This document shows, one piece after another, positions 24,250-36,173 of a DNA stretch of 64,000 nucleotides (positions within the stretch are counted from its first letter, which is position 1; every line of letters begins with the position of its first letter). Source of the stretch: Brevipalpus yothersi (taxonomy: Eukaryota; Arthropoda; Arachnida; Trombidiformes; Tenuipalpidae). The DNA is taken from the NCBI GenBank assembly GCA_003956705.1, contig QZCP01000212.1:177036-241035 (forward strand). Reading direction: 5' to 3'. Under the pieces are notes generated by a model. The model did no database searches and had not been told where the DNA came from. It was given only the letters and a program-made list of their open reading frames with translations. The position numbers and the translations under genes are program-made.

Positions 24250-26038
24250 TTAGAATTTTCCTTTATAGTAAACTCTTTTCCATAGCTGACAGAATGGATA
24301 TCGGGGATCGAGATCAGTTGCTTTTGGTAAATCACCAATTTTTATGTTCAATTGGAATGGGAAGAGATCACCATGAGATGTTTTCTTGTAAGGTGCCCAT
24401 GAGACTTTGCCTGATCGAGCAAATTCGGTCCAAAATCCGATTACAAATTCTGCTCCTTCAATGTCTTCTTTTTTCGCCTCATTTCGATTGAGGAGAGGAG
24501 CACCAAAAACTATCAAGGAAAAAAGAAGAAAAAAATTACCAAATGACCTTGTATGCAAATTGAATTCAAGTAACAAAATTTCCTCATAAAAAGTAAAATA
24601 CTCATCACTAACCATAGGCAGCATCAGCAGCATGCTTTGGTCCAAAAGTAGTATCAAATAAAAACTTTGGCTTTCTCTTAGCTATTTCATCACCAATTCG
24701 GGTAAATTGTGCCGTATAAACTGTATTATGTTCAGCAACCTTCTCTGCAAACCAAATACTTGGACACCGAAAATATCGATCACCCAGCATTCGTACGAAA
24801 GCTTTCATATTCTCAAATTTTTCATTTCCTGTTATTCCATCGAAATACGTTGACTGTATATCCTTAATTTCATCCTCCTTGATACCGGGTGCAAGCACTT
24901 CAGTCAGATCAGCGGTAACATCTCGAAGAGTTTTCTTCTGATCCATATTGAACATACCCATTATGATGCTTCCCTCATCTTCCATCGATGTAATCAAAAC
25001 GGGAATATTTTGGGGAATCTGTCCCGAAATAAGAAGTTTATCGGCACCACTTTGGGACAGAGTACCTTTGCTAACCAAGCATAGTGGCAGAGCAGTTTTG
25101 AGACCCATCAATGAACTACTCTTCACGTATGCATCATGTAGTGATTTAAAATCTAATTTTCTTAAACATTCCTTGTTCATTTGATCATTAGCCCAGCATC
25201 CTAGCTTGGTGGAAATAATTTTTGTTCGTTCCAACGATTGCTCAACACTCTCTTCCAGCTCAGTGGTTACAGCACCACTCTGTAGTATAACTTGTTTGAA
25301 AAGTGAATTTGCTCCAGGCTGAAGATAGTGAATGGCTGTTGATATTGAGCCAGCACTCAGTCCCGACAATGTGATCGATTCAGGATCTCCACCGAAATAT
25401 TTGATATTATCACGGATCCATTCGATTGACAATGCTTGATCTTCGAGCGGTAAATTGCCTGGCATATCCTCTTGATCATTGAACAGACAGCCCATCACGC
25501 CAAGACGATATCGAATGATCACCGTAACAATATCACCTCGAGCAGATAGATACAGTCCGGTATGATCACCCATTCGCATTGCATCCACCAGAAAAGCACC
25601 ACCATGAATGAATATCAGTACAGGCTTGAGTGAATCACTTTTGAGAGTGTCCGCTGGTGTCCATATGTCTAAGGTTAAACAATCTTCACCTTCGACCACA
25701 TCAAAACCTTTCAAACCTTTCGTCAAGCCTAATTGGGTGGTGTGACATGATACCGGTACCTTGGTGGCATCAAAAACTTCGCCTCCATCATACTTGCCTT
25801 CCACTGGACGTGGTTTTTGGAATCGTAATTCACCAACCGGTGGCTTTGCGTATGGAATACCACGAAAAACTGCTATATCTTTGTTTTCCGCCTGATTGAT
25901 GGTACCCTTAATCTTACCCCATTTAATGGTCACCGTTGGATCAGAATTTGCTCCAGTGAGCTTGATACTACTGATACCGATGGCAAGTAACACAAGTGAA
26001 TGGTAACAAAAGTAACGAAAATTAATTTTTAATATCAT
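24250..26038 (-). CDS. Secreted carboxylesterase (alpha/beta hydrolase, COesterase family)
   Basis: Two - strand exons, 24613-26038 and 24250-24509, join in phase to 561 aa, the usual family size. A signal peptide (about residues 10-30) begins the protein, so it should be secreted or enter the ER. Family motifs: VFRGIPYAKPPVGELRFQKP, EDCLTLDIWTP (disulfide Cys), oxyanion-hole HGGAF (about 145-149), the nucleophile elbow GLSAGS with Ser228, acidic residue Glu355 in MEDEGS, and His469 in FGPKHAADAAY followed by VFGAP across the intron. The triad is complete, so it is probably catalytically active. The elbow has Leu where most relatives have Glu (GESAG). Natural substrate unknown; such enzymes in arthropods include detoxification, hormone and pheromone esterases, and acetylcholinesterase-like roles are less likely because the AChE-specific aromatic gorge was not recognised. 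The intron falls just after the catalytic histidine. Confidence 0.9.
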
Positions 26039-26118
26039 TCTCAGTGAACTTAAGGCTACACTTCAGAGACGATTACTTGTTTGATACGATTATTTGTCAC
26101 CTGAATAAATAGTTACAA

Positions 26119-26139
26119 AGAGAGAGAGAGAGAGAGAGA
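26119..26139. repeat. Short (AG)n microsatellite
   Basis: About ten AG units, about 80 bases upstream of the carboxylesterase start codon. Confidence 0.9.
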
Positions 26140-26374
26140 AAGAGAAAACGGTTGATATTGTTACTGTCAAAAAATTAAGTGTGCTCAAGTCTAATCAACC
26201 TTCCTCTCTCTCAACTATTTTTCTACACTTGTTGAAGAGAAGAAGAAGAAGAAGACTGTATTATCAAATTGATGTTCACTTTCTTTGAATCCAAGAAAAC
26301 ATCCAAACAGGTCTCGAAGACCTGTTCTTAACGATTCACTTGTTTTGAGAGGTAAGTCTTACCTCATTGAGTTT

Positions 26375-26378
<4 letters not shown>

Positions 26379-26427
<49 letters not shown>
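26379..26427. repeat. (CT)n microsatellite
   Basis: Pure CT run of about 24 units. It is the one long tract in this window with pyrimidine on the + strand. Confidence 0.95.
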
Positions 26428-26432
<5 letters not shown>

Positions 26433-29400
26433 CCTCAAACCCAAACAGATAATATGGAGAGGAGTGTTTTGGAGATAGGCATCATATATATATCAAGATC
26501 AGTGACTTAGTGCTAGTGTGACAGATTGTCTCTTTTCCCTCGGCTAGTCTCATCAAGCGCTAAGTCTGTGAAAACAAGACAGCAGAGAGAAGAGAGAGAG
26601 ATGATCCAGAAAATATTGATGCGGTGGGGTAAATGATGAAATGTAGGTAGAAAAGTAATGGTAGAAGAGTGGAAAGAGAAAGAGAAAGAGACAGAGAGAG
26701 AGAGAAAAGGGAATCTCATATTTTATTGGTGTCTCGTTGAATGGTTTATTCTGATGGATAAAAAATTGAGATTATTATGAGTGTTGTGCACATCGATCAA
26801 CAGGGCAAGCTTGCACTCATTGTTGAAAAAAAATATTCACCACTGAATATTGTATCAGTCAATAGTTGAAGTCACCAAGGAGAAGGATGAGGAGAGAGAG
26901 AGAGATGCTGTGAAAGGGCGGGAACTTTCACTAGGAATAGCGATGAAAATGATGATGACAAGTAAACCTGCTTCCCTCTTCAAACACACATACATGTTAA
27001 GTCTTCCTATTTCTCTTTCTTCTTCTATGTTCTTTCACCGAGTGTCGAAGATGAGGAAAGAAAAGATGGAGAATGAAAAGATTCCTTAGTATTGATGGAA
27101 AAAAGGAGAAGCGTGTATGAATTGTGTTCCAAGATCACGAGGGAGGAGAATAAGGGGAAGTCGAAAAGAATACAAACATGATGTAGACAAGATTTTGAAC
27201 AGAGCAAAAAAAGTGAACACTTTTCATGATGACATTTCTTTGGACATTATTGTTGAAAGTTACAAAGCTTGTGAGTGAAAAATTCCTTTTTCCTTCCAAC
27301 CAGTGAAGTATGTAAGATAAAAATTCATGAAATTCTGTTCAACATAAGAATTCGAAAGATGACGATTATTGCCTACTATTCGAAGCGATGATAACGAGGC
27401 CAAAATTGTATTACTTATCGTTCTGTATGAATAACGATAGAACATTCACAGCTCCATAAGGATTGTTTCGATGCTAAGGGAATCCAATTTGATTGATACA
27501 ATTCGTGAAAGTAAATGGATGAAAGTGAATGGAATAGATTGGACAATTTATTGAGTTACAATCACTATCTGGTATTCTCTCTATGAAAAGAGTATGTCTA
27601 TGAAGAGAATGAGGAAGATGGAAAGAGAAAATTTGGAAAAGATGGACCAAGGCGTGAAATTAGGACGGAAGGACAAAAGATGGAAGACCATTAAAATGGA
27701 TTGCAAGGCAGATCTTAATAAGCAGAAACTGGGTAGAAAAATTATCTGAATATTAGTGAGACAAATTAATTCTACACAATGATTGATTCTGATTATTTTC
27801 CCTAAGTGGTAGAGTGTTGCCCAGTGTCATTCTAATGGAATTTGGATTCCAAATATTCTCACTGTCTCTCTTTTCCTTTTTACACCCCCTCAGAATGGAC
27901 ATTGATCCATTAACTAAAAAGGAATCGTGAGCTTTCATAGCTTACGAGATATTTATTTCAAATGAATGATATTTTAATTATAATTATTGTACATTTTTCT
28001 GTTTCTCTCTCTCTCTCTCTCTACCAACCAAAATAATGGTGTTAATATTGTTACAATCACTAGATTGATCATAAGTTTGTGAACGAAAATGAGCTCATTG
28101 CTGGCTTGTTTCCATTGCATGACAGATGTCCACCCAGTTAAAGAGTTACTGAAAGGAATACAAAAGGTTGGAGATAATAGATAGAGTGGATTATTTGAGA
28201 GAGAAGAGAGGAGAAAATGCATTTTTCCATTCAGGAAAGCGAGTGTCAATATGCAAGAAGAAAATTTTTACAGTAACTTCTCAATATACCATGTATATAT
28301 CAACATGCCTTGAAGTGCAAGATTATTTGTTACCATGTAAGCTTATAATAGAATGCATCTCACTTGTTAGATTTTCTTTATTCACTGGAAAAATAAGGTG
28401 AAATATGGATGAAATTTTTCCATTATCAAAAGAAATGAACCTGAAGGCCTCCATGCCTGGATGGAAATCATTCTTTCTCTCTTCAATTTTTGTCATCCAA
28501 CATATTGGTATTAAGCTCAATACTGTGAAGTGAGAGAGAGAGAGAGAGAAATTCGTGTGAAGAAAAAAGATTCCTACCTTAAATCGATCAAAAAGTGGGA
28601 AAAAATGTTCATTCAATCTGATTACATTTGCCTAGAAAGTGAAATTCTCGAGAAAAAAAAATCAAATAAGCCCAAGATTCCAGGGGTAAAGCTGTAAAAA
28701 TTTAGTGAGAAAAGTTTCGAGTGAAAAAGTACACCTTTTTACAGTTAGAAAAGTTATTCGAATCACAGCAGTAGGATGAAGATGAAATATTGGAATGTTC
28801 CATGGATGGGATAAATTTTCACAATCATCGATCCTCTGCAGGGTAAATTAGATTGAAAAATTTTTCCTATCCAATTGATAGTGAAACCACCGTCAAAAAT
28901 AGGGCAAAATAGGCATGCACACTGGAAAAATATGTTGTTGAAACTCATCTCTCTTCATGATCTTCCTTTTTGCCTCTATATGCATGAGAGTGGCTCTTGT
29001 ATATTTTTATATGTATATATAGTCTTGAAACCATCATTGCTGTGATGATTTGAATTTTCAAGTGAGCTTTTGAGCTTTCAGATGCATGATGAACTGTTCA
29101 CAAAAGGTGAATGATGGAAGAGAGAAGGATAAATGAGAACATAGGAAAAGTAAGAGAAAGAGAGAGACAGAAAAGTAGGATGACAAAGATAAAGGTAAAG
29201 ACAGAATATCATGGTAAAGGTGAACAGAGAAGAGGCAATTCGATTCTAGTGGTAAGAAATAAAGCTAGCAAATAATGCATGAGTGCCTATCAGAAAATTG
29301 GAATTGGAAAGAGAAGCAAATCGAACACACACATAGAAAGGAAGAGAAGAAGGAACAGAGATAAATTCCATCAGACATCATGTACGTACAAGTACAAGCT

Positions 29401-29492
29401 TACAAACAGTTCTCTTCATTTACTTTTTTTCTTCATTCGATTGCTTTCTACAGTGTATAACTGAAATAGTGGTCTTTCTCTATCAGACACAA

Positions 29493-29516
29493 ACAGATCC
29501 AACAAATTGGATCTGT
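29493..29516. repeat. Perfect 10-bp inverted repeat
   Basis: Arms ACAGATCCAA and TTGGATCTGT around a four-base loop; exact complementarity, in the interval between Rbfox and carboxylesterase. Confidence 0.85.
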
Positions 29517-30214
29517 AATTTTGATACACCATCATACCCAGAGAAAAGATATATATCTACCACCATTCCATTCATTCAGTGGGAAATCGATTTGAATGTA
29601 CTTTATTTTGATGCTATTCAATAGGCAAATAAAACCAATTAGCATTCCAAAATATGTCACCAGAAAGGGTTTGAGTTTGTTATTTGTCTAATTCTCTATT
29701 TTCTGGATTTTCAAAAAGAATAAAGAAAATTATTCAAATGTCATATATACACACAAAAATGTGGACACATACATTAATTGCGAAGCATCAAAATTTCCAC
29801 TAGACTCTTCATATTGCTCCAGAAGAGCTATCCATCATGAGAGACTCATTTCATACTCGTTCTTCTTCATCTCTGATTTCTGTATTTGAATCATGATGAA
29901 GCTATCTGATAGATCACGTCTCGTAAACATCTCAAGTGACGCAACTGGCAGGCAATCTCTAATGGATCCTTTATTCAAAATCAAGCTGAAAAGCGAATGT
30001 TTAACAGAATGACCTGGTAAGGAATGTAAAGAGAGGAAGAGAGAGAGAGAGAGAGAGAGAGAGAAGGAAGGAAGAGGAAGAGGAAAGATGATAGGATGAC
30101 ATCGCATCACATTGAGGTTGAGTTAGGGCAAGCAAGCATATTAAATACAGAGAAAATAAAGAGAACAAGCAAGCAACGGTGAACATCACAGGATGATGAA
30201 AAAAGAAGAAAGAA

Positions 30215-30245
<31 letters not shown>

Positions 30246-31114
30246 CACACAAAACTAAGCAAGATAAATTGTTTGCCTTGATTGCCTCGAGAGTGATTAC
30301 GATTCAGAGTAAGTATATAAATAACGTGAACATTGTGAGGTATCTAGTTGTCCAAAGGGGTCCATACAACCTACATGTACATAGTCAAAAGAGAAATTAG
30401 AGTAGAAAAGAAATTTGGACAAACTAAACTATGTGATAGCGATTTGTGACGAAGGTAAGCGAATAAGAGAGGAAAAGAAGATGCGGATGCTGTATGCAAT
30501 GCTCAACATCCCTCCATAATACATATAGTTCATTTCTTATTCTTCTTTGCCTGAATACGCTGACTTTCAAGCTCAGGAAACATTGGGCACACGAACACAC
30601 ACAAACACAATTTAATTGAGCCATTTGATCACGATTCTCTAGAGCTGGGCAAACTATGATCTAATAGAACCGGAAAGGTTTCTGTTTTGTGTTTCTTCTT
30701 TTCTCTCTGAAATTTGACGCTTTCTCTGTACATATACAAGAAATAATATCAGACTTATCACATTTATACTTCAAAATTTAGTAGCATCAATTTTATTTTC
30801 CTCCACTCTTCAACTCAAACACACAACATAAGATTTTAGCCAGATGATTGAAAACCCGAAAGAAAATAATCATGATACTATTAGATTGTAAGAAATTGCA
30901 AAACTTCTCTTCTCTTCCCACATTATTATATGTATAGTAGTGATTCACTAGAAGTGATCTTGAATGATTTTATCAATCATTCATCAGAGTGGACCCTGCA
31001 GTGAAGGGCTCCTAGTAGAGTTGAGAAGAGCCATTACATGGGCAAAGATGAGTTGTAATGATATCGATCGAATGTTTATATGTGTGTGTGTATGTGCCTG
31101 GATATTCGAAGAGA

Positions 31115-31120
31115 AAGAGA

Positions 31121-31158
<38 letters not shown>

Positions 31159-31245
31159 AAAGTTAGAGATGCTGGAAGAGGAGGCGAAGAAGGAGGAGGA
31201 GAAGATGGAGAAAGGAAAAGAAGGAGAAGAAGAAGTAAAGTCTGG
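31115..31245. repeat. Homopurine/homopyrimidine tract with (GA)n core
   Basis: About 130 bases almost entirely A/G on the + strand, including a GA run (31122-31152) followed by GGA/GAA repeats. Open frames across it are low-complexity Arg/Glu or Lys/Glu and not believable as proteins. Confidence 0.85.
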
Positions 31246-31680
31246 CGAAAATGTTACTTTTGCTGAGCAAGAAGCGAACTGAAATCGAATGGCTTGGAAT
31301 TGTGATCAAAGCCAAGAGCCGGAAGAAAGAGAAAAGAGAGAAGAAAGAGAGAACAATAACAAGGGAGGTTGGATAAGGAAAGAAGATGGGAATAAGATGC
31401 GGTTGGAATAAGAGAATAGTGGAGGATTCATAGGCTGATTAAATTGATAAGTTTTACAAGTCTACGAATAGTGGTAGGAGATATTTTGATTTGTATGTTT
31501 GTGTATATATATATTCAGCATGAGGAGAGATACAGAGGAAAAAGAAGTTCATTGAATCCCAGATACACACAATAAACAAGTGGAAGTAACGAATTACTAT
31601 TGAGAAACACTCAAAGTAAGCAAGGGTTGATTTAGATTGATCTTTGGTCTTTCTCATGGATGCCTGAGCTCTAGCCACGT

Positions 31681-31683
<3 letters not shown>

Positions 31684-31721
<38 letters not shown>
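31684..31721. repeat. (GA)n microsatellite
   Basis: Pure GA run of about 18 units. Confidence 0.95.
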
Positions 31722-31723
<2 letters not shown>

Positions 31724-32531
31724 ATTGAGTTAAAAGAAAAGCAGATAGAAAAAGATTAAAGTGAACAGAGCCCTTTTGCCTATATTTCCAGTGTACTGGA
31801 AGCTGAATTCTCTAGGAGAAAAGTAAATCGCTGTAACAGTTTACGAACAAATTTCTCTTCCAGCATCTTTCTATTTCTCTCTCACTTTTCCCCATCTTCA
31901 GTTTACTCACTACATTTGGTATCCTTCAAAAATCATCCACCGAGAAGCTTAAGTTCGAAGAGTGATTCAGATGGAAGGGAATAGAGAGAGAGGGAAAACA
32001 GAGAGAATCGGTAAAATCGAATTCAACTCACTTTGGATGAGAGTGTTTTAGCTATATCTTCTCTGTAGCCATATCTATGGCTGATCTTAGTGATTTATTT
32101 TTTCTCTCCTCTCTCTGTCTCTCTTTCTTTCATTCTCTTTAAATCAGGCTCATGAAAAATATCCATTTCACAGTCGAATCTTTGAGTTCACACTTTTTCG
32201 CTTCACTGAGAAAACGGAATATCTCGGTTGTTGCCACAATAAGTAAGCCAAGTTAAAGTAAAAACGAATTAGTGCAACTTCAAATACACTGGGACAAGTA
32301 TGGTGACAAAATCACATGGTCTATAAAGTTTTTGGCGAAAAATCATTGGCGAAAGAAATGAGTTCAAATGTTGTATATACTCATGTTGCTGGCGTTGATT
32401 GCTGGCCAACTATTCTATTTCTTCTCATCTTACCATCATTAGTCTGCCCAACCGTTAAATGTTTCTCGTGGCACATGGATGAGGCAAAAAAGATGATGAT
32501 TCTCTGTGTACATCAGGACTAAAGGAGATGC

Positions 32532-32533
<2 letters not shown>

Positions 32534-32605
<72 letters not shown>

Positions 32606-32615
32606 AAGAAAGAAA
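32534..32615. repeat. (AG)n followed by (AAAG)n
   Basis: About 33 AG units grading into AAAG repeats. Confidence 0.95.
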
Positions 32616-35322
32616 AAGATCACCCAACGTGATTGTGGAAGACAGTGGAAAAAGGATAACTTTCAATAGTGGTGGCTCATAATCTGAATAATGGAAGTGA
32701 TGGATGTGTTGATACTCACATTGATCTGATTCTCATGGGAAATAGTGGAAAAGTATAAATGAAATGAAATTCCTCTTCATCCATAAAAGTTTATTTTCTT
32801 CTTCTCAATGATGAGCTATTGTCTGTATGCTTTTTGGTTATTTCAAATTTGACAGAGACACTTATGCCTCATATTCATGGGTGAATATTCACTTATGATC
32901 GATGATAACCGAAAAAGAGAGAGAGAAAATTGTGATTGCTGTGAAGAGCTTCATGAGAGATGCTTTTTCTTTTCCCTTTCAGCTCCTCACTCTCTGCCAA
33001 CTACTTTATAGTACTAGAATTGATCACCTAAACTCTTCGTTTAACATTCTCGAATTCGATTCTCAGAATTCTCATGATAAAGAGGCAATTGTGAGCACAA
33101 ATGTAGGTGAGTAAAATTTGCTCCTATCTCTCTACTGCTTCTACTACTACTACTACTAATTTTTGGTAGGCATCAAATAGGTGTAAATGGGATCCGAGAG
33201 GGATAAAAAGATGAGTGAAATGAATCTGAGTGATAAAAATGGATCATCACGAATGAAGGGAATCATTAAAAGTTGGTTTTTTTTGCACGAACAAGAGTTT
33301 ATTATAATTAAGTTTAAAAATCACTGTTCATCGCCATCAGGCAGCTCTTTTGGGCTTTACACATGCTAAGAACAAGAATTATGATATTGTACACAGCATC
33401 CAGTCTGAGTGATAGAAAACTTTTTTCTCTTCATGCTATTCAGAAATGGATGAGGTAGAGAGGGATTGTTGTCCAATAGATTGGATTTCGAATTCAAACC
33501 AAATTTATTTTACCGAATCAATCGGCGAATCATTCGATTCTGCTACACAATATCAATTTTTGATGATAAAACTGGGGGGAGAAAAAAATTCATTCTTGCA
33601 AAAGGTTTTCTCTTCAATGCTGTTCATGGACATCTTTAGAATCAAAGAAAGATTCGACTGAACAGATTAAGAAAATGAGATTCTCATAATGGAGAAGAGA
33701 GTGGATCGAACATGGTATAATTATTCAGATAAAAGGGAGGAATGAGACTCTTTACATCTTTGAGTGGGGTCATCAAACCTGAGAATAGGTTTACGAGTCT
33801 TATTCAATGAGTATTACAACTAATTGTTGAGAAGATCTGATCAGAGAATAAACTGAGATTCTATCCTCAATTTTTAAGTCCGTTTCTGGTAGTTTCAATT
33901 TCAATTGATATAATCAAAATTGTATCAGAAGATTGGTGATGATAAGGTAAGTAAAATCCTTGATCATCTTCACAATAATCTTCTTTCATTTGATGAGTCT
34001 TTGAGGAGGATCAGAAAGAAAGAGAGATTTAAAACAAAAAACATTGAAAGAATAGAGCTGTCCACGAAATAGGAAAGATGATGAGAGCGGTCGATGAAAG
34101 AGGAGAAAGATAAAGATAGAGAGAAAGAGAGAAAAGTGTTGACCAGATAGTTGCCATTGATTCATGAATGATGAGAAATTATATGAGATGTATGACAATG
34201 CTATGAATATTCAAATTAGAAGGGAGACAAGATGAAAGGAGCGAAGACGTAGGCAAAGTGCGCAAACAATGTTACAATAAATGAGTTGATGGGCAATTGA
34301 TGAAGGATGTTCGAGTGTGTGTACTCACTGAATATGATTCATTCGAACTATGGTCAATAAATAGATGAATGACAAGATGGAAGACAGGAATACATTTCCA
34401 GGATTCCGGTGATTCGTCGATTTCTCCGTTATGTGGGTTTGAAAGAGAGGAAAGGGATGAAAGGATAGAAATGAGCTGGGATCGTGAGAGATTGTCAGTC
34501 GATATAGCTATGATGAGATTTGAAGAGGGAGAAAACCAAAAAAGGAAGTAGATCGATGATTATGACGACGATTATGACCAGTCTTGGTGAGCGATGATGA
34601 ATGACAATGATCTTTGGCGCTTGACTCTTTCCGGTCTTTGTTTCAGAAGAGAGATTGATTTCGATGAGATTCTAATTATTACGTGATTTCAGTTCTTGAT
34701 AGAATAGTTGCTGTCCATTAGTCAAGATCATGGAGGTTAAAGTAGAGCAATCATCTACGTTATCAAAGGGGCATCGTAGTAATAGGTAGTTGTAGTAGTA
34801 GTAATGTGTCTAATTAGAATCAGAATTTTTCTCCTTCAACTATCGAACGAAAATGTCTTTTATGAATTAATTCTTCGTTTCTAATACTTCCAATCTCTTA
34901 ACCATCCTCAGTTTAAACTGTTTTTCATCAATAAGGAGTGAATCGATTGTATGCATTACGATAAACGGTGGCCTGTTGTGGAAAATAATGGATAGAGAGA
35001 AGAAAAGTGGCATTAAATGATAAATCAAAACAAATGATCAAGTAAAGAAAAAAGTGCAAGGCTATGCATTGGAAAGTAGGGAGGGAGGAAAAATTAAACA
35101 GCAGGATATCAGGAAGAATGCCTCATGGTTAGCTCTAGTATAATTAGCATGACTATGCAGAGTTTGATCAAATATGCAAGTGTGTTGGAGAGGACAAAAG
35201 AATATCCAAGGATGATTTTATCGGGAAAAGGAGGGCAAATATTGGGGAGGGAGAAATGAATGAAACAATAATAATCAGAATATCATGTTTTGCTATCGCT
35301 GTATTGTTTCATCCTTGCTTAC

Positions 35323-36078
35323 CCCATAACCAGTCACAGGTCCAATGCTATGTCCAAGATATGGTTCGGCATATTCACGGCCAAATCTGAAGAAAAGAGA
35401 AGAAATGTATCAGATGATAATGATATTGGATGACATAAGTGGTGGAAGTTGAGCTGCCCGAAAATAGGGTGAAAATAATCAAGAGTACATTCGATAAATG
35501 TTTTTCACAGAATAGGGAAAACAATTCTTCGGAATCGATATTGAATACGATGGGAAGTTCCTCCTGGAATGGCTGTCTTTCCACTCAGCAGAAGTCATAT
35601 CGAGGAGGGGAAAAGGAAGAAAAAAAGAAAATAAGTGCGACGCAAAATGAAACAGATCGAAAATGAAGTATTGAGTAACCTTTTCTATTTCATTTATCGA
35701 TTTTTGCCACTTTTTCGGGTGATTTTTTTTCCTCTTGCCGTTGAGAGGCAAAACAATGCCAATAAAGTTGATGTAAAAAATGATGCTCGAATTTGACGAT
35801 AAATTCTAGTTAACACAGGCAACAAAGCAGGCATTTATAAGGATTACAGAGTAGAAGAAAAAAAAATCAAGAGGTCAAACAGCTCACTCGGAAACCAAAG
35901 TGAATAGAAGCCTGACATATAACGTTATAAATATCTAGCCATACTAACAGGGCATTCAATTGAACATGTTACTAGTGTTCCTTTTATATAACATTCGAAA
36001 TTTGAACTCACAACAATGGATTGCATCAAAGCCTTCAAAGTTTGATATGCATGTAGGTTTGTTGCTTACCAAAGAGAG

Positions 36079-36173
<95 letters not shown>

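Larger units (their letters stand above)
26039..35322. other. 9.3-kb microsatellite-rich interval, probably Rbfox 3' region
   Basis: No gene recognised. The + strand is unusually purine-rich (GA, GAA, GGA) over much of 29-35 kb, with several long GA tracts listed separately. The terminal Rbfox exon and 3' UTR should lie here because the last recovered Rbfox exon ends in a donor at 35322. I could not find a stretch encoding the expected short Rbfox C-terminus. The carboxylesterase promoter lies at the left end. Confidence 0.5.

Noticed and set aside
31058..31282. + strand frame of Arg/Glu/Lys-rich protein
   Set aside because: It is a translation of a GA/GGA simple repeat with no complex sequence.
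32439..32666. Leu/Ser-repeat frames over GA tracts (also at 35956-36198, 51473-51661 and 60877-61107)
   Set aside because: They are artefacts of dinucleotide repeats, which lack stop codons in the CT reading.
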